In this document: one piece after another, positions 22,351 to 34,410 of the stretch
Layout of the letters: each line of letters begins with the position of its first letter
Numbering within the stretch: the stretch's first letter is position 1
NCBI RefSeq assembly: GCF_029784155.1
Contig: NC_073691.1
Coordinates: forward strand, 28,067,976 to 28,131,975
Length of the DNA stretch: 64,000 nt
Direction: 5' to 3'
DNA from: Uranotaenia lowii
Taxonomy: Eukaryota > Arthropoda > Insecta > Diptera > Culicidae
Made by a program: the position numbers and the translations under genes
Notes under the pieces: model-generated
What the model was told of the DNA's origin: nothing
Database searches by the model: none
Seen by the model: the letters and a program-made list of their open reading frames with translations, nothing else

Positions 22351-23500
22351 GGCCCGTGCGAAGGGCCCGCCCATGGGGGGGGTTTTCAAAATTCAAACTG
22401 AGCTAGAAACAATAACAACACCAAAGATGCGCTATAAATCCGGTAAGTCAATAAAAAAAATCAAAATTATGTAATTCCATGTTTTGTTGATAATATTTAA
22501 AAAATAAAACATTTCAAAAACATTGAATTTTGCTTCAAATTTGCTACTTGTAATCATTTTTTAAATTTTTCATAGATTTACTAAAAATCATGATCGATTT
22601 TAAAAAGATGATTGAAAATGACAAAAAATACGTTTAACGTTTGTAAACTTTAAAATGCATATCAAATAGTTTGCCAATCAAAATACTGAGTCCTGACAAG
22701 GACAAAAAGTCGAAATTGTGTTTTACTTAATAAAAATTTATGAATATTTTGTTTCCAGAACCCAAAAATTCAGAATTACAAAACAAAAACAAACTTATCA
22801 TTAAATATCTCAAAAAATTAAAATCCTTCTCTCACAATTTATTTGACAATTTAAAAAATCTATACAATAAAATTCTGTGAAGTAGTTTTGAAATACAAAC
22901 AAAATATTGAAAATTAAAAAGATAAGCTTTTAAGTAGAAATTTTTTTCAATAAAAACTTCTTACGACTTCGAAAATTAATTTATGCTTTGATAATTTAGT
23001 AGATTTCGAATTTTCCTGAAATTTACTAAATTTCCTGAATCTTTGCATAGGTTTTGACAATCGCCTGTAGTTTTGATAATATAGAGTTTATAAGTTTAAA
23101 AATGAATCAGTGTTGATTGAAATCAATCATTGATAACTGTTAAACTAACAAATTTTCATGATAGAAAAAAAAATGACTCTGGATTTGTTTACTTCAGTTG
23201 ACTAAGAAGGAAAAATATTTTGATCATGATGATGATGAATAATCTCAAAATAATAAATTTAACACTTTTTTAAAAATTGGAGAAATATCATAACAATGCA
23301 AAGGTTTCATAGAATTAAACCTTTATGTTGAAGCCTGCAAAATTATTTAATTTTTATATTTAAATTTAAATTCCGCCGGAGGCGAGAAAATTTTCTAACA
23401 TGTCTGGTAAAATCCTTTCTTGAACTGAAAAATTTTACTATGAAAAAATCTCCATGGGGGGGGGGGTTAAACCCCTAAAACCCCCCCCGTTCGCACGGCC
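22351..23500. mobile_element. GGCCCGTGCGA element, 1150 bp, inserted in the satellite
   Basis: The left end is GGCCCGTGCGAAGGGCCCGC followed by a G run and TTTTCAAAATTCAAA. The right end is CCCCCCCCGTTCGCACGGCC. The terminal GGCC(C)GTGCGAA and the G/C runs are inverted repeats. The interior is A/T-rich, non-coding, and contains AAATTCCGCCGGAGGCGA near 23370. A second copy begins at 59941 with the same start and carries the same CCGCCGGAGGCGA near 63402. Which transposon superfamily it belongs to cannot be told from these ends. Confidence 0.75.
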
Positions 23501-23840
23501 TTGGTTTGGAGTTCTGAGTTCTGAGTTCGGTGTTCTGAGTTCTGAGTCCTGAGTTCTGAGTTCTTAGTTTTGAGTTCTAAGTTGTGAGTACTGAGTTCTG
23601 AGTTCTAAGTTCTGAGTTCTGAGTTCTTAGTTCTTAGTTTTGAGTTCTAAGTTGTGAGTTTTGAGTTCTGAGTTTGGTGTTCTGAGTTTTGAGTTCTAAG
23701 TTCTGAGTTTGGTGTTCTGAGTTCTGAGTTCGGAGTTCTGAGTTCTGAATTCTGAATTCTGAATTCTGAATTCTGAATTCTGAATTCTGAGTTCGGAGTT
23801 CGGAGTTCTGAGTTATGAGCTCTGAGTTTTGAGTTCTGAA
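23501..23840 (+). repeat. Satellite domain 1: 7-bp GAGTTCT units
   Basis: Tandem GAGTTCT heptamers with variants (GAGTTCG, GAATTCT, TAGTTCT). A pure run of GAATTCT units occurs near 23745-23790. Confidence 0.9.
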
Positions 23841-25265
23841 ATCTTAGAGGTTTTAGAGTTCTTAAAGTTTTTGGAGTTTTTAGAGTTTTTAGAGTTCTTA
23901 GAGTTCTGAGAGTTCTTGTAGTTCTTACATTTCTTACAGTTCTTAGAGTTTTTAGAGTTTTTAGAGTACTTAGAGTTCTTCGAGTTCTGAGAGTTCTAAG
24001 AAATTTTAGAGTTCTTAGAGTTCTTGGAGTTCTTAGAGTTCTGAGAGTTCTTTTTGTTCTGAGAGTTCCTAGAGTTCCTAGAGTTCTTAGAGTTCTTAGA
24101 GTTCTCAGAGTTCCTAGAGTTCTGAGAGTTTTGAGGGTTCTTAGAGTTCTGAGAGTTCTTAGAGTTCTTAGAGTTCTCAGAGTTCTCAGAGTTCTCAGAG
24201 TTCCTAGAGTTCTGAGAGTTTTGAGAGTTCCTAGAGTTCTAAGAGTTCTAAGAGTTCTTAGAGTTGTTAGAGCTGTTAGAGTTCTTAGAGGTTTAAGCGT
24301 TCTTTGAGTCCTTAGAGTTCTGAGAATTCTGAGAGTTCTTAGAGTTCTTAGAATTCCTGAAGTTTTTTGAGCTCTTGGAGTTCTTGAAGTTCTTAGAGTT
24401 CTCAGAATTCCTAGATTTCTTAGAATTCTGAGAGTTCCTTTAGTTCTTGGAGTTCTTAGAGTTCTTAGAGTTCTTAGTTTCTGAGAGCTCTTAGAGTTAT
24501 TAGAATTCCTAGAGTTCCTAGAGTTCTTAAAGTTCTAAGAGTTCTTAGAGTTCTTAGAGTTCTGAGAGTTCTTAGAGTCCTGAGAGTTCATAGACTTTTT
24601 AGAGTTCTTGGAGTTCTGAGAGCTCTTAGAGTTCTTAGAGTTCTTGAAGTTCTTAGAGTTCTGAGAGTTCTTAGAGTTCTTGGAGTTCTTAGAGTTTTTA
24701 GAGTTCTTAGAGTTCTTAGAGGTATCAGAGTTCTTAGAGTTCTTAGAGTTCTGAGAGTTCTCAGAGTTCTTAGAATTCTTGAAGTTCTTTGAGTCCCTAG
24801 AGTTCTTGGAGTTCTTAGAGTTCTTAAAATTTTTGGAGTTCTTAGAGTTCTTGAAGTTCTTAGAGTTCTGAGAGTTCTTAGAGTTCTAGGAGTTCTTAAA
24901 GTTTTTAGAGTTCTTAGAGTTCTTAGAGGTTTCAGAGTTCTTAGAGTTCTTAGAGTTCTCAGATTTCCTAGAGTTCTTGAAGTTCTTTGAGTCCTTAGAG
25001 TTCTTGGAGTTCTGAGATTTCTGAGAGCTCTTAGAGTTCTTAGAGCTCTTAGAGTTCTTAGAGTTCTAAGAATTCCTAGAGTTCTTAGCGTTCTAGGAGC
25101 TCTTTGAGTTCTTATCGTTCTTAGAGTTCTTAGAGTTCTTAGACTTCCTAGAGTTCTTGGAGTTCTTAGAATTCTGAGAGTTCTGAAAGTTCTTTGAGTT
25201 CTTTGAGTTCTTTGAATTCTTGGAGTTCTTAGAGTTCTTAGAGCTCTTAGAGCTGTTAGAGTTCT
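23841..25265 (+). repeat. Satellite domain 2: 9-bp AGAGTTCTT units
   Basis: Unit length changes from 7 to 9 bp: AGAGTTCTT is the heptamer AGTTCTT with AG added in front. Copies are diverged, with many one-base variants, for about 1.4 kb. The minus-strand Asn/Ser/Lys frame at 25093-25365 is a by-product. Confidence 0.9.
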
Positions 25266-25985
25266 TTGAGTTCTTTGAGTTCTGAGACTTCTGACAGTTC
25301 TTTGAGTTCTTTGAATTCTTTGAGTTCATTGAGTTCTTTGAGTTCATTGAGTTCTTTGAGTTCATTGAATTCTTTGAGCTCTGAGACTTCTGGAACTTCT
25401 GATACTTCTGAGACTGCCGAGTCTTCTGAAACTTCTGAGACTTCTGAGACTTCTGAGACTTCAGAGACTTCTGAGTCTTCTGAGACTTCTGAGACTGCTG
25501 AGACTTCTGAGACTTCTGAGACTTCTGAGCCTTCTAAGACTTTTGTGACTTCTGAGACTTCTGATACTTCTGAGAGCTCTGGGACTTTTGAGTCTTCTGA
25601 GACTTCTGAGACTTCTGAGACTTTTGAGACTTCTGAGATTTCTGAGATTTCTGAGACTTCTGATAGTTCTGAGCCATCTGAGAGTTCTGAGAGTTCTGAG
25701 AGTTCTGAGAGTTCTGAGACTTCTGAGATTTCTGAGAGTTCTGAGAGTTCTGAGAGTTCTGAGAGTTCTGAGCCATCTGAGAGTTCTGAGAGTTTTGAGA
25801 GTTCTGAGAGTTCTGAGAGTTCTGAGAGTTCTGAGAGTTCTGAGAGTTCTGAGAGTTCTGAGAGTTCTGAGAGTTCTGATAGTTCTGAGAGTTCTGAGAG
25901 TTCTGAGAGTTCTGAGAGATCTGAGAGATCTGAGAGTTCTGAGAGTTCTAAGAGTTCTGAGAGTTCTGAGAGTTCTGAGAGTTCT
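25266..25985 (+). repeat. Satellite domain 3: 9-bp ACTTCTGAG / AGTTCTGAG units
   Basis: Nonamers in which the first half is mostly GACTTCTGA and the second half mostly GAGTTCTGA. The second half (about 25670-25985) is the more uniform. The period keeps a 240-codon frame open on the plus strand (Ser-Glu-Ser strings) and other frames on both strands; none has a start context or non-repeat sequence. Confidence 0.92.
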
Positions 25986-27103
25986 TAGTTCTTAGTTCTA
26001 AGTTCTTAGTTCTTAGTTCTTAGTTCTTAGTTCTTAGTTCTTAGTTCTTAGTTCTTAGTTCTTAGTTCTTAGTTCTTAGTTCTTAGTTCTTAGTTCTTAG
26101 TTCTTAGTTCTTAGTTCTTAGTTCTTAGTTCTTAGTTCTTAGTTCTTAGTTCTTAGTTCTTAGTTCTTAGTTCTTAGTTCTTAGTTCCTAGTGCTTAGTT
26201 CTTAGTTCTTAGTTCTTAGTTCTTAGTTCTTAGTTCTTAGTTCTTAGTTCTTAGTTCTTAGTTCTTAGTTCTTAGTTCTTAGTTCTTAGTTCTTAGTTCT
26301 TAGTTCTTAGTTCTTAGTTCTTAGTTCTTAGTTCTTAGTTCTTAGTTCTTAGTTCTTAGTTCTTAGTTCTTAGTTCTTAGTTCTTAGTTCTTAGTTCTTA
26401 GTTCTTAGTTCTTAGTTCTTAGTTCTTAGTTCTTAGTTCTTAGTTCTTAGTTCTTAGTTCTTAGTTCTTAGTTCTTAGTTCTTAGTTCTTAGTTCTTAGT
26501 TCTTAGTTCTTAGTTCTTAGTTCTTAGTTCTTAGTTCTTAGTTCTTAGTTCTTAGTTCTTAGTTCTTAGTTCTTAGTTCTTAGTTCTTAGTTCTTAGTTC
26601 TTAGTTCTTAGTTCTTAGTTCTTAGTTCTTAGTTCTTAGTTCTTAGTTCTTAGTTCTTAGTTCTTAGTTCTTAGTTCTTAGTTCTTAGTTCTTAGTTCTT
26701 AGTTCTTAGTTCTTAGTTCTTAGTTCTTAGTTCTTAGTTCTTAGTTCTTAGTTCTTAGTTCTTAGTTCTTAGTTCTTAGTTCTTAGTTCTTAGTTCTTAG
26801 TTCTTAGTTCTTAGTTCTTAGTTCTTAGTTCTTAGTTCTTAGTTCTTAGCTCTTAGTTCTTAGTTCTTAGTTCTTAGTTCTTAGTTCTTAGTTCTTAGTT
26901 CTTAGTTCTTAGTTCTTAGTTCTTAGTTCTTAGTTCTTAGTTCTTAGTTCTTAGTTCTTAGTTCTTAGTTCTTAGTTCTTAGTTCTTAGTTCTTAGTTCT
27001 TAGTTCTTAGTTCTTAGTTCTTAGTTCTTAGTTCTTAGTTCTTAGTTCTTAGTTCTTAGTTCTTAGTTCTTAGTTCTTAGTTCTTAGTTCTTAGTTCTTA
27101 GCT
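25986..27103 (+). repeat. Satellite domain 4: homogeneous 7-bp AGTTCTT units, about 160 copies
   Basis: About 1.1 kb of nearly perfect AGTTCTT heptamers with only a few variant units (near 26187 and 26847). The uniformity contrasts with the diverged 9-bp domains next to it and points to recent expansion. Confidence 0.95.
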
Positions 27104-27379
27104 CAAAATTTCAAGACCTCAATTTTAAATTTTTCACCCCAATTTTTGGGTTCCAAAATTCTAGGTTCTGAATCTGAAACTGCATTTTCAAAAAAAAAAC
27201 GGAAATCTGTGATAGAATTCTAAATTAAAAACCTGATTTTCGAAACTGACGTCTGCATTGAAAATCAGGATTCTGCGACAGTTCCTTGAATCTGAATTCT
27301 AAATAGGAGTCCAGATAAGATTTTTCTTTAAATTTAAATCAAGAAAAGAGTTTTGGTGAGCATCTGATTCTGAATTTTA
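27104..27379. other. Spacer without a gene
   Basis: A/T-rich sequence between the satellite and the next element. No feature seen. Confidence 0.5.
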
Positions 27380-28348
27380 AAGCTTAGTCCTTTTAGAAAT
27401 GGGACACTTTCATTTGCCAATAGCTCGTTAACTAGTTATTGGATATTAAAAATTTTGACAGCATTTTGTTGCCTGTAAAAAGTACTATTTGACCTATTTT
27501 TTTCAAAATTTAAAATTTACGCGTTTTTTAGATATGTACGATGCAAGAGAAAAAGAAAAAAATAATTTTGCACAGTTTCCTATAAAATTCGTCATTATCA
27601 AATTGATAGCTGACAAAACCGTCGATTATTCAAAGAATTACTGAGCTTTTGTGGTGGATAAGTATGCAAACACTGTCAATAATGTCCACAAAGTTCAAAT
27701 CAAGCATTGAAGTGAAGCAAATGATCGGCAACAACGGTTAAGGATCATCAAAGAAGTCAAGTCTCATACCAGCATTTTTAATTTTCAATAAACGAAAAAC
27801 TAAGGGTAGATCGCTGAAATGTCCAAAACAATTTTCTGCGATTAACTGAAAGTGTTGCGTAGTGATGACTCATTGAAATCCAACCTCAAACAACCATTTT
27901 TTGATGGTTCCAAAGCTCTTAAGCTGTGAAACCGGTATCGAAAAAAAACGTTCAAAAATGTGGTCAAAAATAATCAAATTTGTTCATTTCGAAACAACTG
28001 TATCCACTAAAATGGTTCCAGTTTCCAGTTTCCAGAGAAGTATTGAACCAAAAAGTATCAGAAATTGAAGAAAGAGGGTGAAGCCACCTAAAATATAGAT
28101 TTTTCGAAGTATAAGTTGGAGAAACTGATCAATACCATGACTAAAAAAAGTGTGCGCCGGCCAATGGGAGATACCAAGAATAAAGTAGAAATTTCTTTAA
28201 CAAAAAACGGTAAATATTTTTTTTCAAATTTTTTCATGAAAGATCATAACATTACTTTCTTTTTCTTCATAGAAAGTATTTGGTTCAAACGAATGGTTTT
28301 TGAGATACAGGCATTCGTAACTGTCCCATTTCTAAAAGAACTAAGCTT
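27380..28348. mobile_element. Tc1/mariner-like element with TA flanks, 969 bp, coding region decayed
   Basis: TIRs of about 27 bp with one mismatch: the left end AAGCTTAGTCCTTTTAGAAA (27380-27399, continuing TGGGACA) matches the complement of the right end at 28322-28348. TA lies directly outside both ends (27378-27379 and 28349-28350), as expected for Tc1/mariner insertions. The inner half has scattered short coding-like stretches on the plus strand (for example around 27700-27900, and VRRPMGDTK near 28150) broken by stops, possibly a transposase remnant. No catalytic motif could be identified, so the superfamily call rests on TIRs and TA. Confidence 0.65.
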
Positions 28349-28350
28349 TA

Positions 28351-30780
28351 GGTTGAAAATCAGTTCAAATGTTCAAAAGATTGTTTTAGGTTATTAGAAA
28401 AAGACAAATTCGCAAAGGAAGTTTTTTTACAGATTCAACATCCATTTCTTCAGGACACCGTCCCCGAAAAACGAAAGTTCAAGCTAATCAATAACCAGCG
28501 AACTTTCGCAAAACGCTCCAAGAAGGTTTATGCTGATGGCAACAAGCACACAGCCCGAGTCGAACTTTTATTTCAACGAAATCGATCAAACAACAGTGTC
28601 TTCATTCCAGGGTGTATTTTATTCCGTTGTTTGGTCGTAGATTTTCTGATGTTCATCGCAAATAAATGCCTCGGAATTCTAGGAGAAGGAACTGGAAAAA
28701 GGTGGGACATTCATTTGCTTCACCACGCCAAAGCGATGCCATCATCGTCGTGCAGAGAAGGTTGAATGTCAAATTATGACAGGAGGACTACACAAAGACA
28801 AATTTACTATGCCAACAGGAATTTTGGGATCGCGTGCCGCGGAAAAGTTTAACCTACTAGCTGCCTGCTGTCGTTTACTGGATGATTTACGAATATCTTT
28901 CCGCTTTCTTTATGCGAACTTTGAACTTCCCAAAAATGGAAGTAATTTTCCCCGGATGGGAAAACTCAATTTTAGGCCAATTAATTTTCCGTGTTTGTTG
29001 GACTGATGATGGAAAAATAAAATTGTTTAAAAAAAGTTCCCCCTTGACTGCAAATCAATCCTAATTAGTCACATGACACCCGGTCAAAAACAAGCGACCG
29101 AAATGACGTTACGAGCTCTATTCTTCTCTTTCATTTCATAGAGAATATTGCTGCTGCTGCTGCTGCTGCTGATTTGTTGACAGATCCGTGACAGCAATAT
29201 GGAATAATATAACAAGCTTTGGAGGTTGATTTCCATCAGCAAAACCAAAGGCAAAAACAACAACCAACCATGTCTCTTCCGGTCTCCGGATTTAGAAGGG
29301 CGGTTCCAGATTTCAGATGTGCGAAAAGTATGACACAAAAAAAAACTCATCAAAACATATGAACTTGGCGCCCTACACTCTGTCCTAGTCGTTGTCGTCT
29401 CTATTTTTGGGCTTACTTTCAAAGGTTTCACATTGCGAATGGCAAAATCGTGACATGTGTTTTCGCACCCATATGATACATCCAACAGGTTTGTCTGTCT
29501 GTCATCGTCAGCCACGGGTATGTCAAATTAAGCTGGCTCGTGAAATAACGCGTACTGAGCTGTCTGTTGAAATGGGGAAACTGATCCCTTGGGACGAATA
29601 TAAGAATTCATTAAAAAGTTTAAACCATATTGTCAAATTTCACTATAGATCAGAAAGTATTAACTAAATGTACCACATTGCCATCTATTACAGAAACTGA
29701 AGTGCGGTATTCTGCTAATCTTTACGTTAAAATATTTATCAGAAGATTTTAATTAGACTCCCTGAAACTAGGCGCACGCAATAAAAAATTTTATTTTAAT
29801 AAAAAAAAAAGCAGAAATCTTTTAAACTCGTGTTAAAACTCTCATCGATGCAGTTAAATCAGTGCCAGTATAGGGTTTCTTCAAAATTTCAGTTGAAATG
29901 AATTGAATTTGTTTTCAACTGCCTTTAATTTAGTTCAGGATGCCGCTGATGGCATGGATTGATAGCATCAGAAATAAGAAATGTAACTTTATTTAATTAC
30001 ACTGATTGAAGTTCTAAACATCGGGAAAGTAAATCTAAAATAAAAAACCGGAATTGAAACGAAAAATACAACAGCAAAGAGGCCCCTGTTAAATAGTGTC
30101 TCGAATAGTTTCACTCTAAAATGAGTTAAGGGGCCCCTAGGGCCTAGAATAAGAATTGCAGCATTTTTCTTCAATTATGCGTGCTGAGCAAATCAAGCCA
30201 ATTTTTTTTCAAAACCTGGTGAAAGCTATGCATTGGACTTCGAATTTTTCAATACAAAATCCAGACAAATCTAAGGAAAAAAAAATCAAGAATAAATTGA
30301 GGAAAAACTTTTTAAATTCAAATTTAACATTATTCAATTCGATCCAACAATTTTAATAAAACTAGCTCAAAAAATCGCACCCAATTTAATTTTTTTACAT
30401 TAAATAATACATTTGTCTCAATTATTTAATTACTCAATTACTTAATTACTCAATTACTTAATAAAGAATATATTTTGATTTACTACTGAGTTTCTCTTTC
30501 CATTCCAGTCATTCATTAAGAATTCAAGTTTGAACTTTTTCAACTGATTAAATTAAAGTTTTATGCTATTAATGCTAAGATAGGAACTCTTTTTCAAAAT
30601 TAACTTCTACTGAAATAAATATCCTAAATTCAACATTATATTTTACAACAATAAATTCTCAAATTATATTCATAAAAACATTCTCATAGTTGGATATTGA
30701 ATTAAACTGAATCGTTCTCTAAAAATGAATAATTCTAATTCTAATTCTTATTTGTTTATTTAGTTCAATAGAGATTTAAC
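28351..30780. other. No gene recognised; moderately complex non-coding DNA
   Basis: 28400-29600 is less A/T-rich and looks unique. The longest frame (29084-29515, minus, 143 codons) contains a Ser run made by a TGC repeat and matches nothing I know. 29600-30780 is A/T-rich. An imperfect TTAATTACTCAATTAC repeat sits at about 30421-30463. Confidence 0.45.
29149..29171. repeat. (TGC)n trinucleotide repeat, about 7-8 copies
   Basis: Pure TGC units. They read as poly-Ser in one minus-strand frame, but no gene is supported around them. Confidence 0.9.
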
Positions 30781-31052
30781 CACAGAGAACAGACGTACAA
30801 GCTATTTCACGAAACTTGTGTGTAGAATTTCCAACGAACATTTTAACCAATTTTTCCTTTTTGGCTTAGCCACCAGATGTCTCCAAATACACCAAAGAGC
30901 ACTGTGAAAATGTGATTTTTTAACTTTTGAACGGCGCAATAGATGGCACTGTTTCAAGTCAATTTTCAACGTATTTTTTGGGTGTCAGCATTCGAAATCT
31001 TACACACTTTTTTAAAGACTTTTTGTTCGAGCTTGTACGTATGTTTTCTGTG
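30781..31052. mobile_element. 272-bp MITE with a 7-bp target duplication
   Basis: TIRs: left CACAGAGAACAGACGTACAA (30781-30800, then GCT); right complement AGCTTGTACGTATGTTTTCT then GTG (31030-31052), with three mismatches. ATTTAAC flanks both ends exactly (30774-30780 and 31053-31059). No coding capacity. The class is uncertain; a 7-8 bp duplication is seen in P and hAT elements. Confidence 0.82.
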
Positions 31053-31389
31053 ATTTAACTCATTGAGTTATTCAAGTCTTGTATTGGTTCTTCTGTTTCC
31101 TGGTATTTTCTAGTGGAGAACTAGATTTTTGTTAAAGGTACTAAATTTATTTAGATTCCTAATCTGAATCTTTTCAAATGATTACTAATGCTGTGTTTGA
31201 TTTGAGCATTTAATCTGAATTTTCAATTTATGTTAAGATTATAATTATATTTAGATTAAGAAATTTTATAGACGGATAAAAAGTTATAACAAATGAAAGA
31301 GGTTAAAAAGTGGCCGGGAAGAATTTATTAGATCACATACCAAATTTTTGTTCGTCACGGGCTAACTACTATGAAGTGGTAGATACAGA

Positions 31390-34300
31390 TGTAGTTGCAA
31401 TTTTTTATTCTTTTTTCCTCTTTTAAATTAAAATTATTTTTTGTTATCTATCCGAATTCAATCAACCAATTCTTTATTTAGTTTTTCTAATAATTTTTAT
31501 TGTACTCTTTGCTTCATTTTTCCTCTTTTCTTCTGTTTTAAAAGAGCCTTTTTTTTTTCTTCTGTTTTATACTCATTTTTTTTAATTCTCTTCTCATCTT
31601 TTATTTTGTTATTTTTTTTGTTTTACCCAAAATATTTTTCATCGTTTCATTTGTTTTTTAGATTAATTTTTTTCAACTTTTAATGTCTCTTCTTTCTTCT
31701 TTTTTTCAATTCTAAATTAATACAAAGAAAAGAAGAAAAAAATGAATTTGATTATATTGAAGTCTTTTTTTCTTCTATGCTGTATGTTCTATTTTTTAAC
31801 TTTTTCGCCTTTTTTAATTCTTATTTTATCCGTTTTTTCTTTCAAATATTAGTTTTTCGTTAGAATTTGTGGTCCATTTTTAGTTTGTCTTGCTTGAGTG
31901 ACTTTCTTTTTTTGCAATTCTGGTCCCTTTTTAACATTTTTTCTCTTTTTTTTGTTTTTATTTTTATTTTCTTTATATTTTTATTTTCTTTATATTTTTA
32001 TTTTATTTTTGCTTATTAAAATCTTTTTTTTTAAGCATATTTTTTTTCTTCTGTTTCTCAAATCAGGCCTTTTTCATTCTTTTGCATTTATTTTGCTCAT
32101 GCTTTATTTTTTAGTTCCCTTTTCATCTTTAAATTTGCTTATTTTTTTTAGGTTTTTTCCAAAGATTTTCTTCGTTTTTTTTTATTTTTTTTTTCAAATT
32201 TTTGTGCCTTTTTTTTCTATTTTTAATTCTAGAAAAAAAATAAATTTTTTAATTTTTTTTTCTTTTTTATGCCGCATTTTTTATATTTTTTTTATTATTT
32301 TGCTTTTTTGTTTCCAATTTTATTCGTTTTCTCTTTTAAATATTTTTTTATCGTTTGAATTTGAGTTCCATTTTTTGTTTCTCTTTTTTTTCTTACTTGA
32401 ATTTTTCTTTTTTTTTGCATTTCTGTTCCCTCGTTAACGTTTTTTTCTCTTTTTTGTTATTGTTTTTTTATTTTCATTTTCTTTATATTTTTATTTTATT
32501 TTTGTTTTTTATTAAAAATTTATTCAATCATGTTTTACTCTTCTCCATTTTCTGTATTAAAAGTCACGCCTTTTTTTATTTTTACTATTTTTCTTTTGTT
32601 TTATATTATTTTTATTATTTCTCTTTCAAGATCTCTTTTATTTGGTTCATTTTTGAGGTTTTTCCCTAAATTTGTTCTGCGTATTGTTTGGTTATTTTAT
32701 CAATTTTTTTCCAATTTAATCCGTTTTCTCTTTTTAATATTCGTTTTTTTTTTGTTTGAATCGTGTTCCATTTTTTTTTATTACTCTACATAACAACCTG
32801 AATTTCTTTCTTTTTTTGCATTTCTGATCAATTTTAAATTTTTTTCCCCCTTTCGTTGTTTTTTTCCATTTCTGTATAACTTTTTTTTTACTTTTTATTT
32901 CCCTTTTCATCTTTTTATTTGCTAATTTTTAACGCTTCCCCTAGTATCTTTTTTCGTTTTGTTTGGTATTATTAATTAATTAATTTTTTTTTAAAGTCTA
33001 TCCTATTACCTTTTTCCTATTATAAATCAATACAAACAACAAAAAATTAGATTTTTCCTTTAATTTCTTTTTCATGCTGCATTGTTTTCCTTTTTGATAT
33101 TTTTTTTATTATTTTGCCTTCTTTTATTTCCAATTTTATCCGTTTTCTCTTCTTAATATTTGTTTTTCGTTTGAATTTTAGTTCCATTTTTTATTTCTCC
33201 TTTTTTGTCTTTCTTGAATTATTTTTATTTTTTGTATTTCTGATCCCTTATTAACGTTTTTTCTTTTCTATTTTTGTTGTCATTTTCAATTTTCATATTT
33301 TTATTCTATTAATGTTTTTAAAATCTTTTTTTAGTCATTTTTTCCTTTTAATTCTGTTTTAAAAATTACACCTTTTTCATTTTTTAATATTTATTTTGCT
33401 TACGTTTAATTTTTTGTTTTGCTATTTTTTTAAGTTGTCCCCTAATTTTATCTACGTTTAGTTTAGTTTTTGTATTTTTTTTCAATTTTTATTTATTATT
33501 TATTTTTTTATTATTATTTATTTTTTATGATTTTGCCTCTTCTAATTTTCAATTTTATCCGTTTTCTCTTTTTAATATTAGTTTTTCGTTTGAATTTGAG
33601 TTTAATTTTTTTATTTCTCTTTTTTTTTGTCTTGCTTAAATTACTTTTTTTTTTTGCATTTTTTTTTAAATTTTCATTTCCTTTACATTTTTATTCATTT
33701 TTTTTAAATCTTTTTATTATCATGTTCTTTTCTTCTCATTTTTCTGTTTTTTAAGCCATGCCTTTTTCATTTTTTTACTATCATTCTTTTGTTTTATTTT
33801 TTAAAATTATTGTTTTTCTCATTTTTAATTTTGTTCATTTTTAACGTTTTCCTCTATTTTTCTTCTTCGTTTTGTTTTGTTATTATCTTCAACTTTTAAT
33901 GTCTTTCTTTTTTTTCAATTCCAGATTAAAACAAAGAAAGGAAAATAAAAATTGGTATCCCATTTTTCAAGAATTTTTTTATTTCATTTGTTTATGCTGT
34001 ATTCTTTCTCTTTTCCCTTTTTTTTTTGTTATTTGTCTTTTCCTATTTTATCATTTTTTTCTTTTCAATGATTTTTTGTTTGATTTTATATTCCATTTTT
34101 GTTTTTATTTTTATTTCTGTGTTTTTTTTTGTCTTGCTTGAATTACTCTCTTTTTTTTTGCATTTCTGATCCTTTTTAACGGTTATTTTTTCTTATCTCT
34201 TTATGATGTTTTTTTTCAATTTCTTTTTTTTTTTAAGTTTTGCTTTTTTTCAATCATATTTTTTTATCTCCATGGTAACTTTTTCATTTATGTGTTGCGT

Positions 34301-34410
34301 TTTTTTTCTGCTTTAAATGTTTTATTTTTTTTTTGTTTTTGTTGTTCGACCTTGTTTTTCTCGTTAATTCAATTATTTATTTATTTCCCTTTCTTTCTGT
34401 TTTTCTAAGA
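31390..34410 (+). repeat. 3-kb T-rich array with a 400-500 bp higher-order repeat, about six copies
   Basis: The plus strand is overwhelmingly T. Landmarks recur in order: GTTTGAATTTGAGTTCCATT (near 31858, 32352, 32750, 33168, 33588 and 34075), then TTTCTTTTTTTGTCTTGCTT-like sequence with a CTTGAATTACT variant, then TTTTTGCATTTCTGATCCCT and TTAACGTTTTTTC. Spacings run from about 400 to 500 bp. Open frames in this stretch (up to 179 codons at 31898-32437) are almost pure Phe/Leu/Ile/Ser and result from the T richness. Confidence 0.78.

Noticed and set aside
25266..25988. 240-codon Ser/Glu-rich open frame
   Set aside because: It is entirely a 9-bp repeat, stays open only because 9 is divisible by three, and other frames on both strands are also open across it.
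25986..27103. Telomere-like repeat (TTAGTTC heptamers)
   Set aside because: Insect telomeres of the canonical type are TTAGG. This unit differs, is internal, and grades into related 9-bp units.
29084..29515. 143-codon minus-strand frame with a poly-Ser run
   Set aside because: The Ser run is a TGC microsatellite, the rest has no recognisable domain, and overlapping frames are open too.
31898..32437. 179-codon hydrophobic 'membrane protein'
   Set aside because: Poly-Phe/Leu composition comes from the T-rich tract; there is no charged loop pattern and no start context.
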